From: an uncultured Lachnospiraceae bacterium
Lineage (GTDB): Bacteria > Bacillota > Clostridia > Lachnospirales > Lachnospiraceae
Reading direction: 5' to 3'
Length of the DNA: 32,490 nucleotides
Assembly: GCA_947588845.1 (NCBI GenBank)
Contig: CANQAR010000049.1
Coordinates: forward strand, 1 to 32,490
Below are positions 7,120 to 13,454 of this stretch, piece by piece. Made by a program: the position numbers and the translations under genes. Numbering within the stretch: position 1 is the stretch's first letter; the number at the start of each line of letters is the position of its first letter. The notes below the pieces were generated by a model. That model saw nothing but the letters and a program-made list of their open reading frames with translations, was not told the origin of the DNA and did not search any database.

Positions 7120-8211
7120 TCACCGCATTTGCTTCATTCGCGCAAAAAGCACCGGAAAACGCGCCTTCACCCTGCAGATAAGCGCCGCCCGGCGGGCAGC
7201 CTCGGCAAAACGCCCCCGCGCCAGCGGCAGATACAAAAAGCGCACCGTCTTCCCTTCTTTTGAGAGGCGGTCCTTTAACAAAAGATACAGCGGATCGCCC
7301 GCTTCTTCTTTTGCCGCCGCAACGACCTCGTCCTTTCGCATACCGCGCTCCAGTCCGCGGGTCATCATCGACATAAAACTGCGGAAATAAAAATTTGCCG
7401 CCGTCTCCAACGTCCGCGCGGAAAGCCCGCTCCGCTCCGTTTCCTGCAATTTTTCCTGCAAATCGAGAAACGCCTCGATCCTCTGTTTCTGAAGCGAAAA
7501 ATACTGCGGAAGTTCTTTTCCGGTCAGCCGCGCCTGCCCCTGATTCCGGTAGTGGTACAGCGCCTCCGGAAGAACCAGATAGCGTTTTGCCACTCCCGCC
7601 GCGTCCAGATTGAACAGGATATCCTCGATATGGTCGATCTTCCGAAACGCGATCCCGTTCTTTCTCAGAAATTCCAGACGGTAGGCCTTGTTCCACGGAT
7701 AGCCCAGCATCGTCTCTTTCTCCAGTTCCGTCAGCAGCGCCGCATATGCGGGATCCGGCGGGCAGAATTTTCCCTGAAGCCCCGCCTTTTTGATCTGATA
7801 GGAAAGGCGGCCCGCCCCGTCGTAATAATCCTCGGTGTAACCGTACAGCAGTACGTCCGCCGAAAACGACGCGAGAGCGGCGGCCGCCGTCTCCAGCAGG
7901 CGCGGTTCGTAAAGATCGTCGGGATCCAGAAACAGGATATAATCGCCGGACGCCGCCTCCATGCCGGTATTGCGCGCCGCGCTGACGCCCTCGTTTCTTT
8001 CCTTGCGAAGGAGCGAAAACGAAACGCCCGCTTCCGCAAAACGCGTCCGGTAACTCTCGGCGATATCGCCCGTGCGATCCGGCGATCCGTCTTCGACGAC
8101 GATGACCTCAAAATCACGATAGGTCTGCGCCAGAAGTCCGTCCAATGCCTGCGCTATGAAATTTTGCACCCCGTAAGCGGGCAGTACCACCGAAAAACGA
8201 ATGTCGCTCAT
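7120..8211 (-). CDS. Family 2 glycosyltransferase
   Basis: The 363-aa enzyme has a classical GT2 domain: FSVVLPAYGVQNFI, EVIVVEDGSPDRTGDI, GVSAARNTGMEAASGDYILFLDPDDLY (DXD in the last part) and IDHIEDILFNLD toward the C-terminal end of the catalytic domain. It should build a surface glycan using a nucleotide sugar. The ATG at 8211 is chosen because the family sequence begins there; a TTG at 8229 preceded by GGAAG is an alternative. A good promoter has its -10 hexamer only six bases before the 8211 ATG, which suggests a leaderless transcript if that start is right. The gene follows the feo operon but is functionally unrelated to it. Confidence 0.88.
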   Translation of the reverse strand: MSDIRFSVVLPAYGVQNFIAQALDGLLAQTYRDFEVIVVEDGSPDRTGDIAESYRTRFAEAGVSFSLLRKERNEGVSAARNTGMEAASGDYILFLDPDDLYEPRLLETAAAALASFSADVLLYGYTEDYYDGAGRLSYQIKKAGLQGKFCPPDPAYAALLTELEKETMLGYPWNKAYRLEFLRKNGIAFRKIDHIEDILFNLDAAGVAKRYLVLPEALYHYRNQGQARLTGKELPQYFSLQKQRIEAFLDLQEKLQETERSGLSARTLETAANFYFRSFMSMMTRGLERGMRKDEVVAAAKEEAGDPLYLLLKDRLSKEGKTVRFLYLPLARGRFAEAARRAALICRVKARFPVLFARMKQMR

Positions 8212-8217
8212 GAAGAC

Positions 8218-8246
8218 ATTATAGCGCAATTTTTCTTCCGGCTCAA
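8218..8246 (-). promoter_or_regulatory. Promoter abutting the GT2 start codon
   Basis: TTGAGC (8241-8246) and a perfect TATAAT (8218-8223) are 17 bp apart on the minus strand. The -35 overlaps the stop codon of the Cys-rich feo gene. The predicted transcription start coincides with the ATG at 8211. Confidence 0.6.
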
Positions 8247-8404
8247 TCTCTCCTTTTCTTTTCCTTCCTGCCTTCGCACGCGGGACACGAACCGCAGTCT
8301 TTGCAACTGCTGCAGGCCCTGCCCGATTTTTTGTCCCGATACAGTGTGTAAACGGCGCCTGATACCATCAGCAAAACGATCATCGCCACGATAAATGTTC
8401 CCAT
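8243..8404 (-). CDS. FeoB-associated Cys-rich membrane protein
   Basis: This 53-aa protein has one N-terminal membrane helix (FIVAMIVLLMVSGAVYTLY) followed by a basic, cysteine-rich tail with four CxxC-spaced cysteines plus one more (CSSCKDCGSCPAC). That is the pattern of the small FeoB-associated Cys-rich family found after feoB in Firmicutes and Bacteroidetes. The cysteines may handle Fe(II) or sense redox at the inner face of the FeoB channel; the exact role is not established. AGGAGG lies a few bases before the ATG at 8404, 28 bases after the feoB stop, so it is the last gene of the feo operon. Confidence 0.88.
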   Translation of the reverse strand: MGTFIVAMIVLLMVSGAVYTLYRDKKSGRACSSCKDCGSCPACEGRKEKKRRD

Positions 8405-8432
8405 CCTAACCTCCTGACTGCTCCTTCTTTTC

Positions 8433-10610
8433 TCACGCCACGCCGCGCCGGAGCATCTGCCGGTCTTCCTGCGGCCTGCGGCACAACAGATAGAGCATCG
8501 CCGCGATCACTGCAAACGCCGCTGCCGTGCCAATGCCAAAACTTCCGCCTTCCCAAAGCGCGCCGATCTGGTAAACGATCAGGCCGACCGCGTAAGCAAG
8601 ACCGCACTGATAGCCGATCGCCGCCCAGAACCATCGGGTATTGTTCATCTCCCGCCGGATCGCTCCCATGGCTGCGAAGCAAGGCGCGCAGAGCAGATTA
8701 AAGACCATAAAGGACATGCCGCTTGCCGCCGTAAAGGCCGCGCCCATGTTCCGGTAGACCGTGCCCTCGCCGATGCCGTAGAGGATCCCCATCGTACCGA
8801 CGATATTCTCCTTTGCGACCAGCCCCGTCAGAGACGCCACGGTCGCCTGCCAGTTGCCCCAGCCAAGCGGAGTGAAGATCCACGCCACCGCGCCGGAAAA
8901 CGCCGCCAGAAGCGAATGGGCGATCTCGTCTTCACCGAGCATACAAAACCTGCCGTCCACAAAACCGAAGAACGACGTGAACCAGACGACGATGGTAGAA
9001 AGCAGGATGATCGTTCCCGCCTTCCGAATAAACGACCAGCCCCTCTCCCACATGCTGCGCAAAAGCCCGCCGACCGTCGGCCAGTGGTACGCCGGAAGTT
9101 CCATGACAAACGGCGCAGGATCGCCGGAAAAAGCCTTTGTCTTCTTTAACATAATACCAGAAAAAATGACGGCTGCAATACCGATAAAATAGGCGCCGGT
9201 TGAAACCAGCGGCGAACCGTCAAAGATCGCGCCCGCGATCATCGCCACAAACGGCATCTTCGCACCACACGGAATGAACGTCGTCGTCATGATCGTCATT
9301 TTGCGGTCGCGGTCATTTTCGATCGTCCGGCTCGCCATGATTCCCGGGACGCCGCAGCCCGTGCCGACCAGCATCGGGATAAAGGATTTTCCGGAAAGCC
9401 CGAAACGACGGAAGATCCGGTCCATGATAAAGGCGATCCGCGCCATATAGCCGCAGGATTCCAAAAACGCCAGAAGAAGGAACAGCACCAGCATCTGCGG
9501 CACGAAACCGAGCACTGCGCCGACGCCCGCGACGATTCCGTCAATGACCAGCCCCTCCAGCCACGGCGCGCAGCCGATCTTCTGTAAGACAGCGTCGATG
9601 GCGTCCGGTATGGACGGCACGAAGATCCCGTGATTGCCGGCGCCGAACAGACGGAAGCCGTCGCCAAACAGACAGTCGTTGGTCCAGTCCGTCATCGCCG
9701 CGCCGACCGTGACCATCGAGATATAATACACAAGGAACATCACGACGGCGAAGATCGGCAGCGCAAGGATCCGATTGGTCACAATCCGATCGATCTTATC
9801 GGACGTCGTCAGCGCGCGCTCTTTTTTCTTTACGCAGCCGGAAATGATCGTTCCGATATACTGATAGCGTTCGCCGGTGATGATCGACTCGGCGTCGTCG
9901 TCCAGTTCTTCCTCGCAGGCGGCGATGTCCCGTTCCATATGGCGGATCATCTCCTCCGGCAGATTCAACTTCTCGCGGATCTTTTCATCGCGCTCAAACA
10001 GTTTGATCGCGTACCAGCGCTGCAGGCCTTCGTCCATGTCGTGCAGCGCGAGTTCCTCAATATGCGCGAGCGCGTGCTCTACCACGCCGCTGTAAACGTG
10101 CCGCGGCTTTGCTTCCTTCTTTTCCTTTGCCGCTTCCGCCGCCTTTTCTACCGCCGCCGTTATGCCTTTCCCTTTCAGCGCGGATATGGCCACGACCGGA
10201 GCGCCCATCTGCTTCGAGAGTTCCCCTAGGTCGATCTTATCGCCGTTTTTCTCCACGACGTCCATCATATTGACGGCAAGCACCATCGGGATCCCCAATT
10301 CCGCGAGTTGCGTCGTCAGATAGAGATTTCGCTCCAGATTGGTGCCGTCGATGATATTCAAGATCGCGTCCGGCCTTTCGTCGACCAGATAATTTCTGGC
10401 GACCACTTCTTCCAGCGTGTAGGGCGACAGGGAATAGATCCCCGGAAGATCGGCGATCGTCACCTCTTTGTCTTCTTTGTATTTTCCTTCTTTCTTTTCT
10501 ACGGTAACGCCCGGCCAGTTGCCCACGAACTGGTTGGAGCCCGTCAGCGCATTAAAGAGCGTCGTCTTTCCGCTGTTCGGATTTCCCGCAAGCGCAATAC
10601 ACAGTTTCAT
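8433..10610 (-). CDS. feoB: Ferrous iron transporter FeoB
   Basis: This 725-aa inner-membrane protein imports Fe(II). The N-terminal G domain shows G1 GNPNSGKT (9-16), the switch I region NWPGVTVEKK, G3 DLPG (54-57) and G4 NMMD (114-117). A helical spacer to about residue 270 follows, then the membrane domain with the two Gate segments (MLVGTGCGVPGIMASRT and the later LLCAPCFAAMGAI region). Length and order match full-size bacterial FeoB. GGAGG lies 6-7 bases before the ATG at 10610. Two feoA genes precede it and the Cys-rich gene follows. Expression should rise in iron-poor conditions through the palindromic operators at 11134-11232. Confidence 0.97.
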   Translation of the reverse strand: MKLCIALAGNPNSGKTTLFNALTGSNQFVGNWPGVTVEKKEGKYKEDKEVTIADLPGIYSLSPYTLEEVVARNYLVDERPDAILNIIDGTNLERNLYLTTQLAELGIPMVLAVNMMDVVEKNGDKIDLGELSKQMGAPVVAISALKGKGITAAVEKAAEAAKEKKEAKPRHVYSGVVEHALAHIEELALHDMDEGLQRWYAIKLFERDEKIREKLNLPEEMIRHMERDIAACEEELDDDAESIITGERYQYIGTIISGCVKKKERALTTSDKIDRIVTNRILALPIFAVVMFLVYYISMVTVGAAMTDWTNDCLFGDGFRLFGAGNHGIFVPSIPDAIDAVLQKIGCAPWLEGLVIDGIVAGVGAVLGFVPQMLVLFLLLAFLESCGYMARIAFIMDRIFRRFGLSGKSFIPMLVGTGCGVPGIMASRTIENDRDRKMTIMTTTFIPCGAKMPFVAMIAGAIFDGSPLVSTGAYFIGIAAVIFSGIMLKKTKAFSGDPAPFVMELPAYHWPTVGGLLRSMWERGWSFIRKAGTIILLSTIVVWFTSFFGFVDGRFCMLGEDEIAHSLLAAFSGAVAWIFTPLGWGNWQATVASLTGLVAKENIVGTMGILYGIGEGTVYRNMGAAFTAASGMSFMVFNLLCAPCFAAMGAIRREMNNTRWFWAAIGYQCGLAYAVGLIVYQIGALWEGGSFGIGTAAAFAVIAAMLYLLCRRPQEDRQMLRRGVA

Positions 10611-10625
10611 TTCTTACCTCCGTTT

Positions 10626-10844
10626 TTATTCTACATCGATCAGTTCCGCATCTGCCTTTCGCAGCGACAGTTCATATCCGCGCACCGTCACTTCCACCGG
10701 ATCGCCCAGCGGCGCGATCTTGCGCACATAGACCGGAATCCCCTTTGTGATCCCCATGTCCATGATCCTTCGCTTTACCGCGCCGCTTCCGTTCAGTTTT
10801 ACGACGGTAACGGTATCGCCGACTTTCGTCTCCCTGAGTGTCAT
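10626..10844 (-). CDS. feoA: FeoA family protein (second copy)
   Basis: The 72-aa protein is a single SH3-like FeoA domain: TLRETKVGDTVTVVKLNG, then RRIMDMGITKGIPVYV and DPVEVTVRGYELSLRK. FeoA is a cytoplasmic partner thought to bind FeoB and modulate transport. GGGAGG six bases upstream supports the ATG at 10844 over the in-frame ATG at 10862. It sits 15 bases before feoB and 36 bases after the first feoA. The Gly-Tyr-Glu-Leu-Ser-Leu-Arg ending is the most canonical part, so this is probably the copy that contacts FeoB. Confidence 0.93.
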   Translation of the reverse strand: MTLRETKVGDTVTVVKLNGSGAVKRRIMDMGITKGIPVYVRKIAPLGDPVEVTVRGYELSLRKADAELIDVE

Positions 10845-10880
10845 CTTTGTCCTCCCTTCCATGCACTGTCTTTCCGGTTT

Positions 10881-11093
10881 TCAGACCATGATCTTCGCCG
10901 CCATCTCCTTGCTGACGGCAACGCGGGAATCCTTTACGTTGACGATCAGATTCCCGTTGATATCGGAAACCACGCTGACATACGTTCCCGGAACAAAACC
11001 GAGATCTTCCAGAAATTTCCTTGTTTTTTCCCTTCCGCCGACTTTTTGGATCATCCGGCGGTCGCCCGGCGGCGACAGAGTGATCGGCATCAT
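10881..11093 (-). CDS. feoA: FeoA family protein (first copy)
   Basis: A second single-domain FeoA of about 70 residues: QKVGGREKTRKFLEDLGFVPGTYVSVVSDINGNLIVNVKDSRVAV. The GGxxxxRxFLxxLGFVPG segment is typical of the feoA copy that begins many clostridial feo operons. The start is ambiguous among ATGs at 11120, 11099, 11093 and 11090. I take 11093 because AAGGAAGG lies six bases upstream. It is the first gene of the operon, behind a long leader containing operator copies. Confidence 0.9.
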   Translation of the reverse strand: MMPITLSPPGDRRMIQKVGGREKTRKFLEDLGFVPGTYVSVVSDINGNLIVNVKDSRVAVSKEMAAKIMV

Positions 11094-11133
11094 GTTCATC
11101 CTTCCTTTCTTTAATTTCATGCAACTTATTGTC

Positions 11134-11149
11134 GTTAGTTCTTGCTAAC
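11134..11149. promoter_or_regulatory. Palindromic operator copy 1 in the feo leader
   Basis: GTTAG-TTCTTG-CTAAC is a perfect 5-bp inverted repeat with a 6-base spacer, about 40 bases before the first feoA start and inside the predicted leader RNA. It matches the two copies upstream and probably binds the same metal-responsive repressor. Confidence 0.55.
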
Positions 11150-11189
11150 CGCAAGGGAAAAATGCAGGCGTCAGAAAGTTCCTGTTTTG

Positions 11190-11205
11190 GTTAGAACTCC
11201 CTAAC
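11190..11205. promoter_or_regulatory. Palindromic operator copy 2 near the feo transcription start
   Basis: GTTAG-AACTCC-CTAAC has the same arms and spacing as copy 1, and lies just after the predicted transcription start. Confidence 0.6.
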
Positions 11206-11214
11206 ACCGTATAT

Positions 11215-11243
11215 AGGTTAGCATATGCAAACTAAAGTGTCAA
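11215..11243 (-). promoter_or_regulatory. feo operon promoter, extended -10
   Basis: On the minus strand a perfect TTGACA (11238-11243) is followed after 17 bp by TAACCT (11215-11220), preceded by TGC so that it forms an extended -10. Operator copy 3 lies across the spacer and the edge of the -10, the expected position for a repressor that blocks polymerase. Confidence 0.6.
11217..11232. promoter_or_regulatory. Palindromic operator copy 3 over the feo promoter
   Basis: GTTAG-CATATG-CAAAC has one mismatch to the GTTAG-N6-CTAAC pattern but a symmetric GCATATGC core, so it may be the best site. The arms resemble half-sites of DtxR/IdeR-type boxes, though with a longer spacer. A DtxR-family iron repressor is inferred; no such gene is in the window. 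Confidence 0.6.
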
Positions 11244-11337
11244 GTGCCTTACTTTAATTTTTTCAGATTACTTGCTGCCCATAAAGTCCCAATATGTCTG
11301 CATACTGTATCTGTAAACTGCCGCGGCTGACTGATCT

Positions 11338-11455
11338 TTAGCAAACGCTCTGCGCTTCTGTGCTGTCTTCATCTTTCTCATTGATCTTTTCGCAGGCTTC
11401 CAGCGCATTTGTCAGCAGATTGTTCAAAATATATACTGCTCCATATCCTCATACT
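11338..11455 (-). pseudogene. Remnant of a GHKL histidine kinase
   Basis: One minus-strand frame contains YILNNLLTNALEACEKI, a typical N box of the GHKL ATP-binding domain of AgrC-like kinases. It is bounded by an in-frame TGA about 10 codons upstream and a TAA at 11338, and the rest of the kinase domain is missing. It is distinct in sequence from the intact kinase at 2533-3885. I read it as a relic of a deleted two-component system. The surrounding 11244-11580 stretch has no other recognisable gene. Confidence 0.5.
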
Positions 11456-11580
11456 TGCCGCTTTCCGCTCTTGTTCTCTATATCGGAAAATCGAAAAAGT
11501 ATATTGACACCGACAGCGCGAATAGTCAAACTGATAGCGTGAATAATTTGAAAAGGTTGTAAAAGAGCGGTTCCGTTGCT

Positions 11581-11620
11581 TACAAAAAAGACAGAACCAA
11601 CACGATTCTGTCTTTTTGTA
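11581..11620. terminator. Bidirectional terminator hairpin
   Basis: TACAAAAAAGACAGAA (11581-11596) pairs with TTCTGTCTTTTTGTA (11606-11620) with one bulge. A/T runs on both sides let it work on either strand. It lies about 57 bases after the 43-aa antitoxin-like gene on the minus strand. Confidence 0.7.
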
Positions 11621-11676
11621 CGGATTCTCAATGATTTTGTTGTATCCAACCTCAAGGCGGCCTTTTCTATATCTCC

Positions 11677-11808
11677 TTAAATCCTGTCGATTTCCTCCCA
11701 TGCTTCCTCTATGGTCTGCGTCCGCCCCTGTTCCATTTCATCTATTGCTTCATCCAGTTTGGAAAAAAGAATATTCATTGCATCATCTACCGTCTGCACC
11801 GTTTCCAT
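11677..11808 (-). CDS. Small acidic antitoxin-like protein (43 aa)
   Basis: The 43-residue product (MNILFSKLDEAIDEMEQG followed by a TIEEAWEEIDRI ending) is acidic and helical. It resembles the short antitoxins that precede RelE/ParE-type toxins in clostridia; this is pattern recognition, not a firm assignment. GTGAGG lies just before the ATG at 11808. No toxin follows: the next 57 bases lead into a terminator. It may therefore be an orphan or remnant. It is divergent from the RelB-type gene 137 bases away. Confidence 0.5.
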   Translation of the reverse strand: METVQTVDDAMNILFSKLDEAIDEMEQGRTQTIEEAWEEIDRI

Positions 11809-11894
11809 AAACCTCACCCTTTCCAACTTCTTTTATGAAGACAGTATAACACGCTTTTAGAAATTTCACTATGAATTTTTGAAAAATAAAAATA

Positions 11895-11923
11895 TTGATA
11901 TGTAACGTCATTAGCGTTACAAT
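11895..11923 (+). promoter_or_regulatory. Promoter with palindromic operator of the RelB-type gene
   Basis: TTGATA (11895-11900) and TACAAT (11918-11923) are 17 bp apart. Between them lies the inverted repeat GTAACG (11902-11907) / CGTTAC (11915-11920). A palindrome inside the promoter is the classic arrangement for autorepression by an antitoxin. Confidence 0.65.
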
Positions 11924-11945
11924 AAAATACGAGGAGATGATGAAG

Positions 11946-12248
11946 ATGGAAAAAACAGCAACCTTAAATTTGAGAGTCAATCCCGTTGTCAAGCAGAAAG
12001 CCGAAGACGTTCTGGCGCAACTGGGAATCCCGATGTCGACCGCAATTGATATGTATCTGAACCAAATTTCCCTGACCGGCGGCATCCCCTTTAACGTAAC
12101 CCTTCCCAAAGCGCCGCGTTCTGTCAATGCCGATCTTATGAGTGCCGAAGAATTTCACGCCGCATTGCAGAGCGGTTATAATGACATATCTACGGACAAA
12201 ATACAGGATGCCGCGTCGGCATTTGAAAAATTCAGAAAAGAACACTGA
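11946..12248 (+). CDS. RelB/DinJ family antitoxin, without toxin
   Basis: The 100-aa protein begins MEKTATLNLRVNPVVKQKAE and continues VLAQLGIPMSTAIDMYLNQI, the ribbon-helix-helix of the RelB/DinJ family. GGIPFNVTLP is the usual junction to the toxin-binding tail. The ATG at 11946 is chosen because GAGGAG ends nine bases upstream; the frame is open further upstream but that covers the promoter. RelB proteins neutralise YafQ/RelE mRNA interferases and repress their own operon. Here no toxin follows; only 43 bases separate it from a convergent broken regulator gene. It may be a solitary antitoxin, kept as a regulator or against toxins encoded elsewhere. Confidence 0.85.
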   Translation: MEKTATLNLRVNPVVKQKAEDVLAQLGIPMSTAIDMYLNQISLTGGIPFNVTLPKAPRSVNADLMSAEEFHAALQSGYNDISTDKIQDAASAFEKFRKEH

Positions 12249-12291
12249 TAAGCTGCCTTCCGGAAAACGAATAAAATATCCCATCTCCTAA

Positions 12292-12484
12292 TCACATATT
12301 CTTATTTAAGGATTCTTTTGCCGCCTTGACAATATCTTCAATAATATGCACTTGCTGCGTTGTGCAATTATCAAGCAACTCCGCGATATAAGCGTAGTAG
12401 ATATGCCTACTTTCTCTGCCAAACACTCTTGGGACAGCCCCTTTCTTTTCTGATCTTCCGTATTTTACGTTCCAAAAGCAACAC
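12292..12484 (-). pseudogene. XRE-family HTH regulator, frameshifted and internally deleted
   Basis: Three pieces in different frames add up to an XRE repressor. LLLERKIRKIRK leads in, KRKGLSQECLAEKVGISTTL is the first part of the helix-turn-helix, and AELLDNCTTQQVHIIEDIVK followed by AAKESLNKNM is a typical C-terminal tail. At least two frame changes occur, one near the A/G-rich run around 12440-12450. The segment that should finish the HTH (the RIENGK-like part and last helices) is missing between the second and third pieces. The gene should be non-functional. Confidence 0.65.
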
Positions 12485-12522
12485 TCTGCTTCATTATCAA
12501 ACCAATCAGAGAAAAGGTATAC

Positions 12523-12560
12523 AAAAATAATCGGCGACGGGAATCGTTCTGTCGCCGATT
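12523..12560 (-). terminator. Terminator of the acyltransferase-to-deacetylase operon
   Basis: A 10-bp GC-rich stem (AATCGGCGAC at 12529-12538 with GTCGCCGATT at 12551-12560) is followed on the minus strand by ATTTTTG. It lies 37 bases after the deacetylase stop. Confidence 0.85.
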
Positions 12561-12597
12561 TATACCTCTTTTCCCGAATGAAAAGATCAACTATCAA

Positions 12598-13383
12598 CTA
12601 TTCCTCTTTTTCCGGTATCTGCCGCCCTTCCACATCGATATGATAATGGTCTTTGACGATCAGTTTGGAGATCGGGACGATCTCGTACCCCTGCTCCTGC
12701 AGGCCGTCGATCAGCGCGTCCAGCGCGTCCGCCGTATATTTTGCGCCGTTGTGGAGCAGAATGATGGAACCATTGCCCAGATGCTTATGTCGGCAGACGG
12801 TACGGATGACGGCGTCCGCCCCGTAGTCCTTCCAGTCCAGCGAATCCACATCCCACTGAATACTGTAATAGCCGCACTCCTGCGCCTTTTTGATCACCTT
12901 GCTGTCGTAATCCCCGTAGGGCGGGCGGAACAGAAACATCTCGTAGCCCGTCAGTTTCCTGACCTGCTCGTGCACGCTCATCAACTCCTGTTCACATTCC
13001 TGCTCCGACAGTTGCGACATATTTTTATGCGTCTGGCTGTGGTTGCCAAGATCATGCCCCGCTTTACAGATCGCCTTCACATCGTCCGGATACTGCTCCA
13101 CCCATCCGCCCGTCATGAAAAACGTGGCCTTGATCCCGTGTTTTTTGAGAATCTCCAAAAGATGCGCGGTCTCCTCGTTTCCCCATGCGCAGTCGAAGGA
13201 CAGCGCCACCTGTTTTTTGTCCGTTTCCACGCAGTAGATCGGCAGTTCCTTTCCGTTGACGGTGTGGCTGCCGAAGACCGAACGGGCGTCATGCAGATAT
13301 TGTCCGGCGATCCCCAAAGACAGACAGAGCAGACCCGCAAGAAACAGGCCTGCTCCGGATCGGTTTTTCTTTTTCTTTTTCAT
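12598..13383 (-). CDS. Polysaccharide deacetylase (NodB domain), membrane-anchored
   Basis: The 261-aa protein has a Lys-rich N-terminus and one hydrophobic segment (residues 11-29), so it should be anchored outside the membrane. Its NodB domain shows motif 1 SFDCAWG (Asp64), motif 2 HSQTH (His115/His119, zinc ligands), motif 3 RPPYGDY (153-159), DVDSLDW, and motif 5 ILLHN (His211). It probably N-deacetylates peptidoglycan or another GlcNAc polymer. In motif 1 the second Asp of the usual TFDDG is Cys65. FDxxWG variants are common in sporulation-type (PdaB-like) clostridial relatives, so the protein may still be active. GGAG lies upstream of the ATG. It is last in a leftward gene set ending at a strong terminator. 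Confidence 0.9.
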   Translation of the reverse strand: MKKKKKNRSGAGLFLAGLLCLSLGIAGQYLHDARSVFGSHTVNGKELPIYCVETDKKQVALSFDCAWGNEETAHLLEILKKHGIKATFFMTGGWVEQYPDDVKAICKAGHDLGNHSQTHKNMSQLSEQECEQELMSVHEQVRKLTGYEMFLFRPPYGDYDSKVIKKAQECGYYSIQWDVDSLDWKDYGADAVIRTVCRHKHLGNGSIILLHNGAKYTADALDALIDGLQEQGYEIVPISKLIVKDHYHIDVEGRQIPEKEE

Positions 13384-13454
13384 AGCCTTGCTCCGGTTTC
13401 TAAACTATTGTAGTTTATGCCGCACCGAAGAAAACTATGACGGTTTCCTTTTGC

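Noticed and set aside
11449-11655. 68-codon minus-strand frame as a possible toxin for the 43-aa antitoxin-like gene
   Set aside because: It runs straight through the terminator hairpin at 11581-11620 and has no RelE/ParE features, so it is not a credible toxin.
11783-12127. 114-codon minus-strand frame across the RelB promoter and gene
   Set aside because: It is antisense to RelB and spans its promoter and palindrome; no protein family is recognisable.
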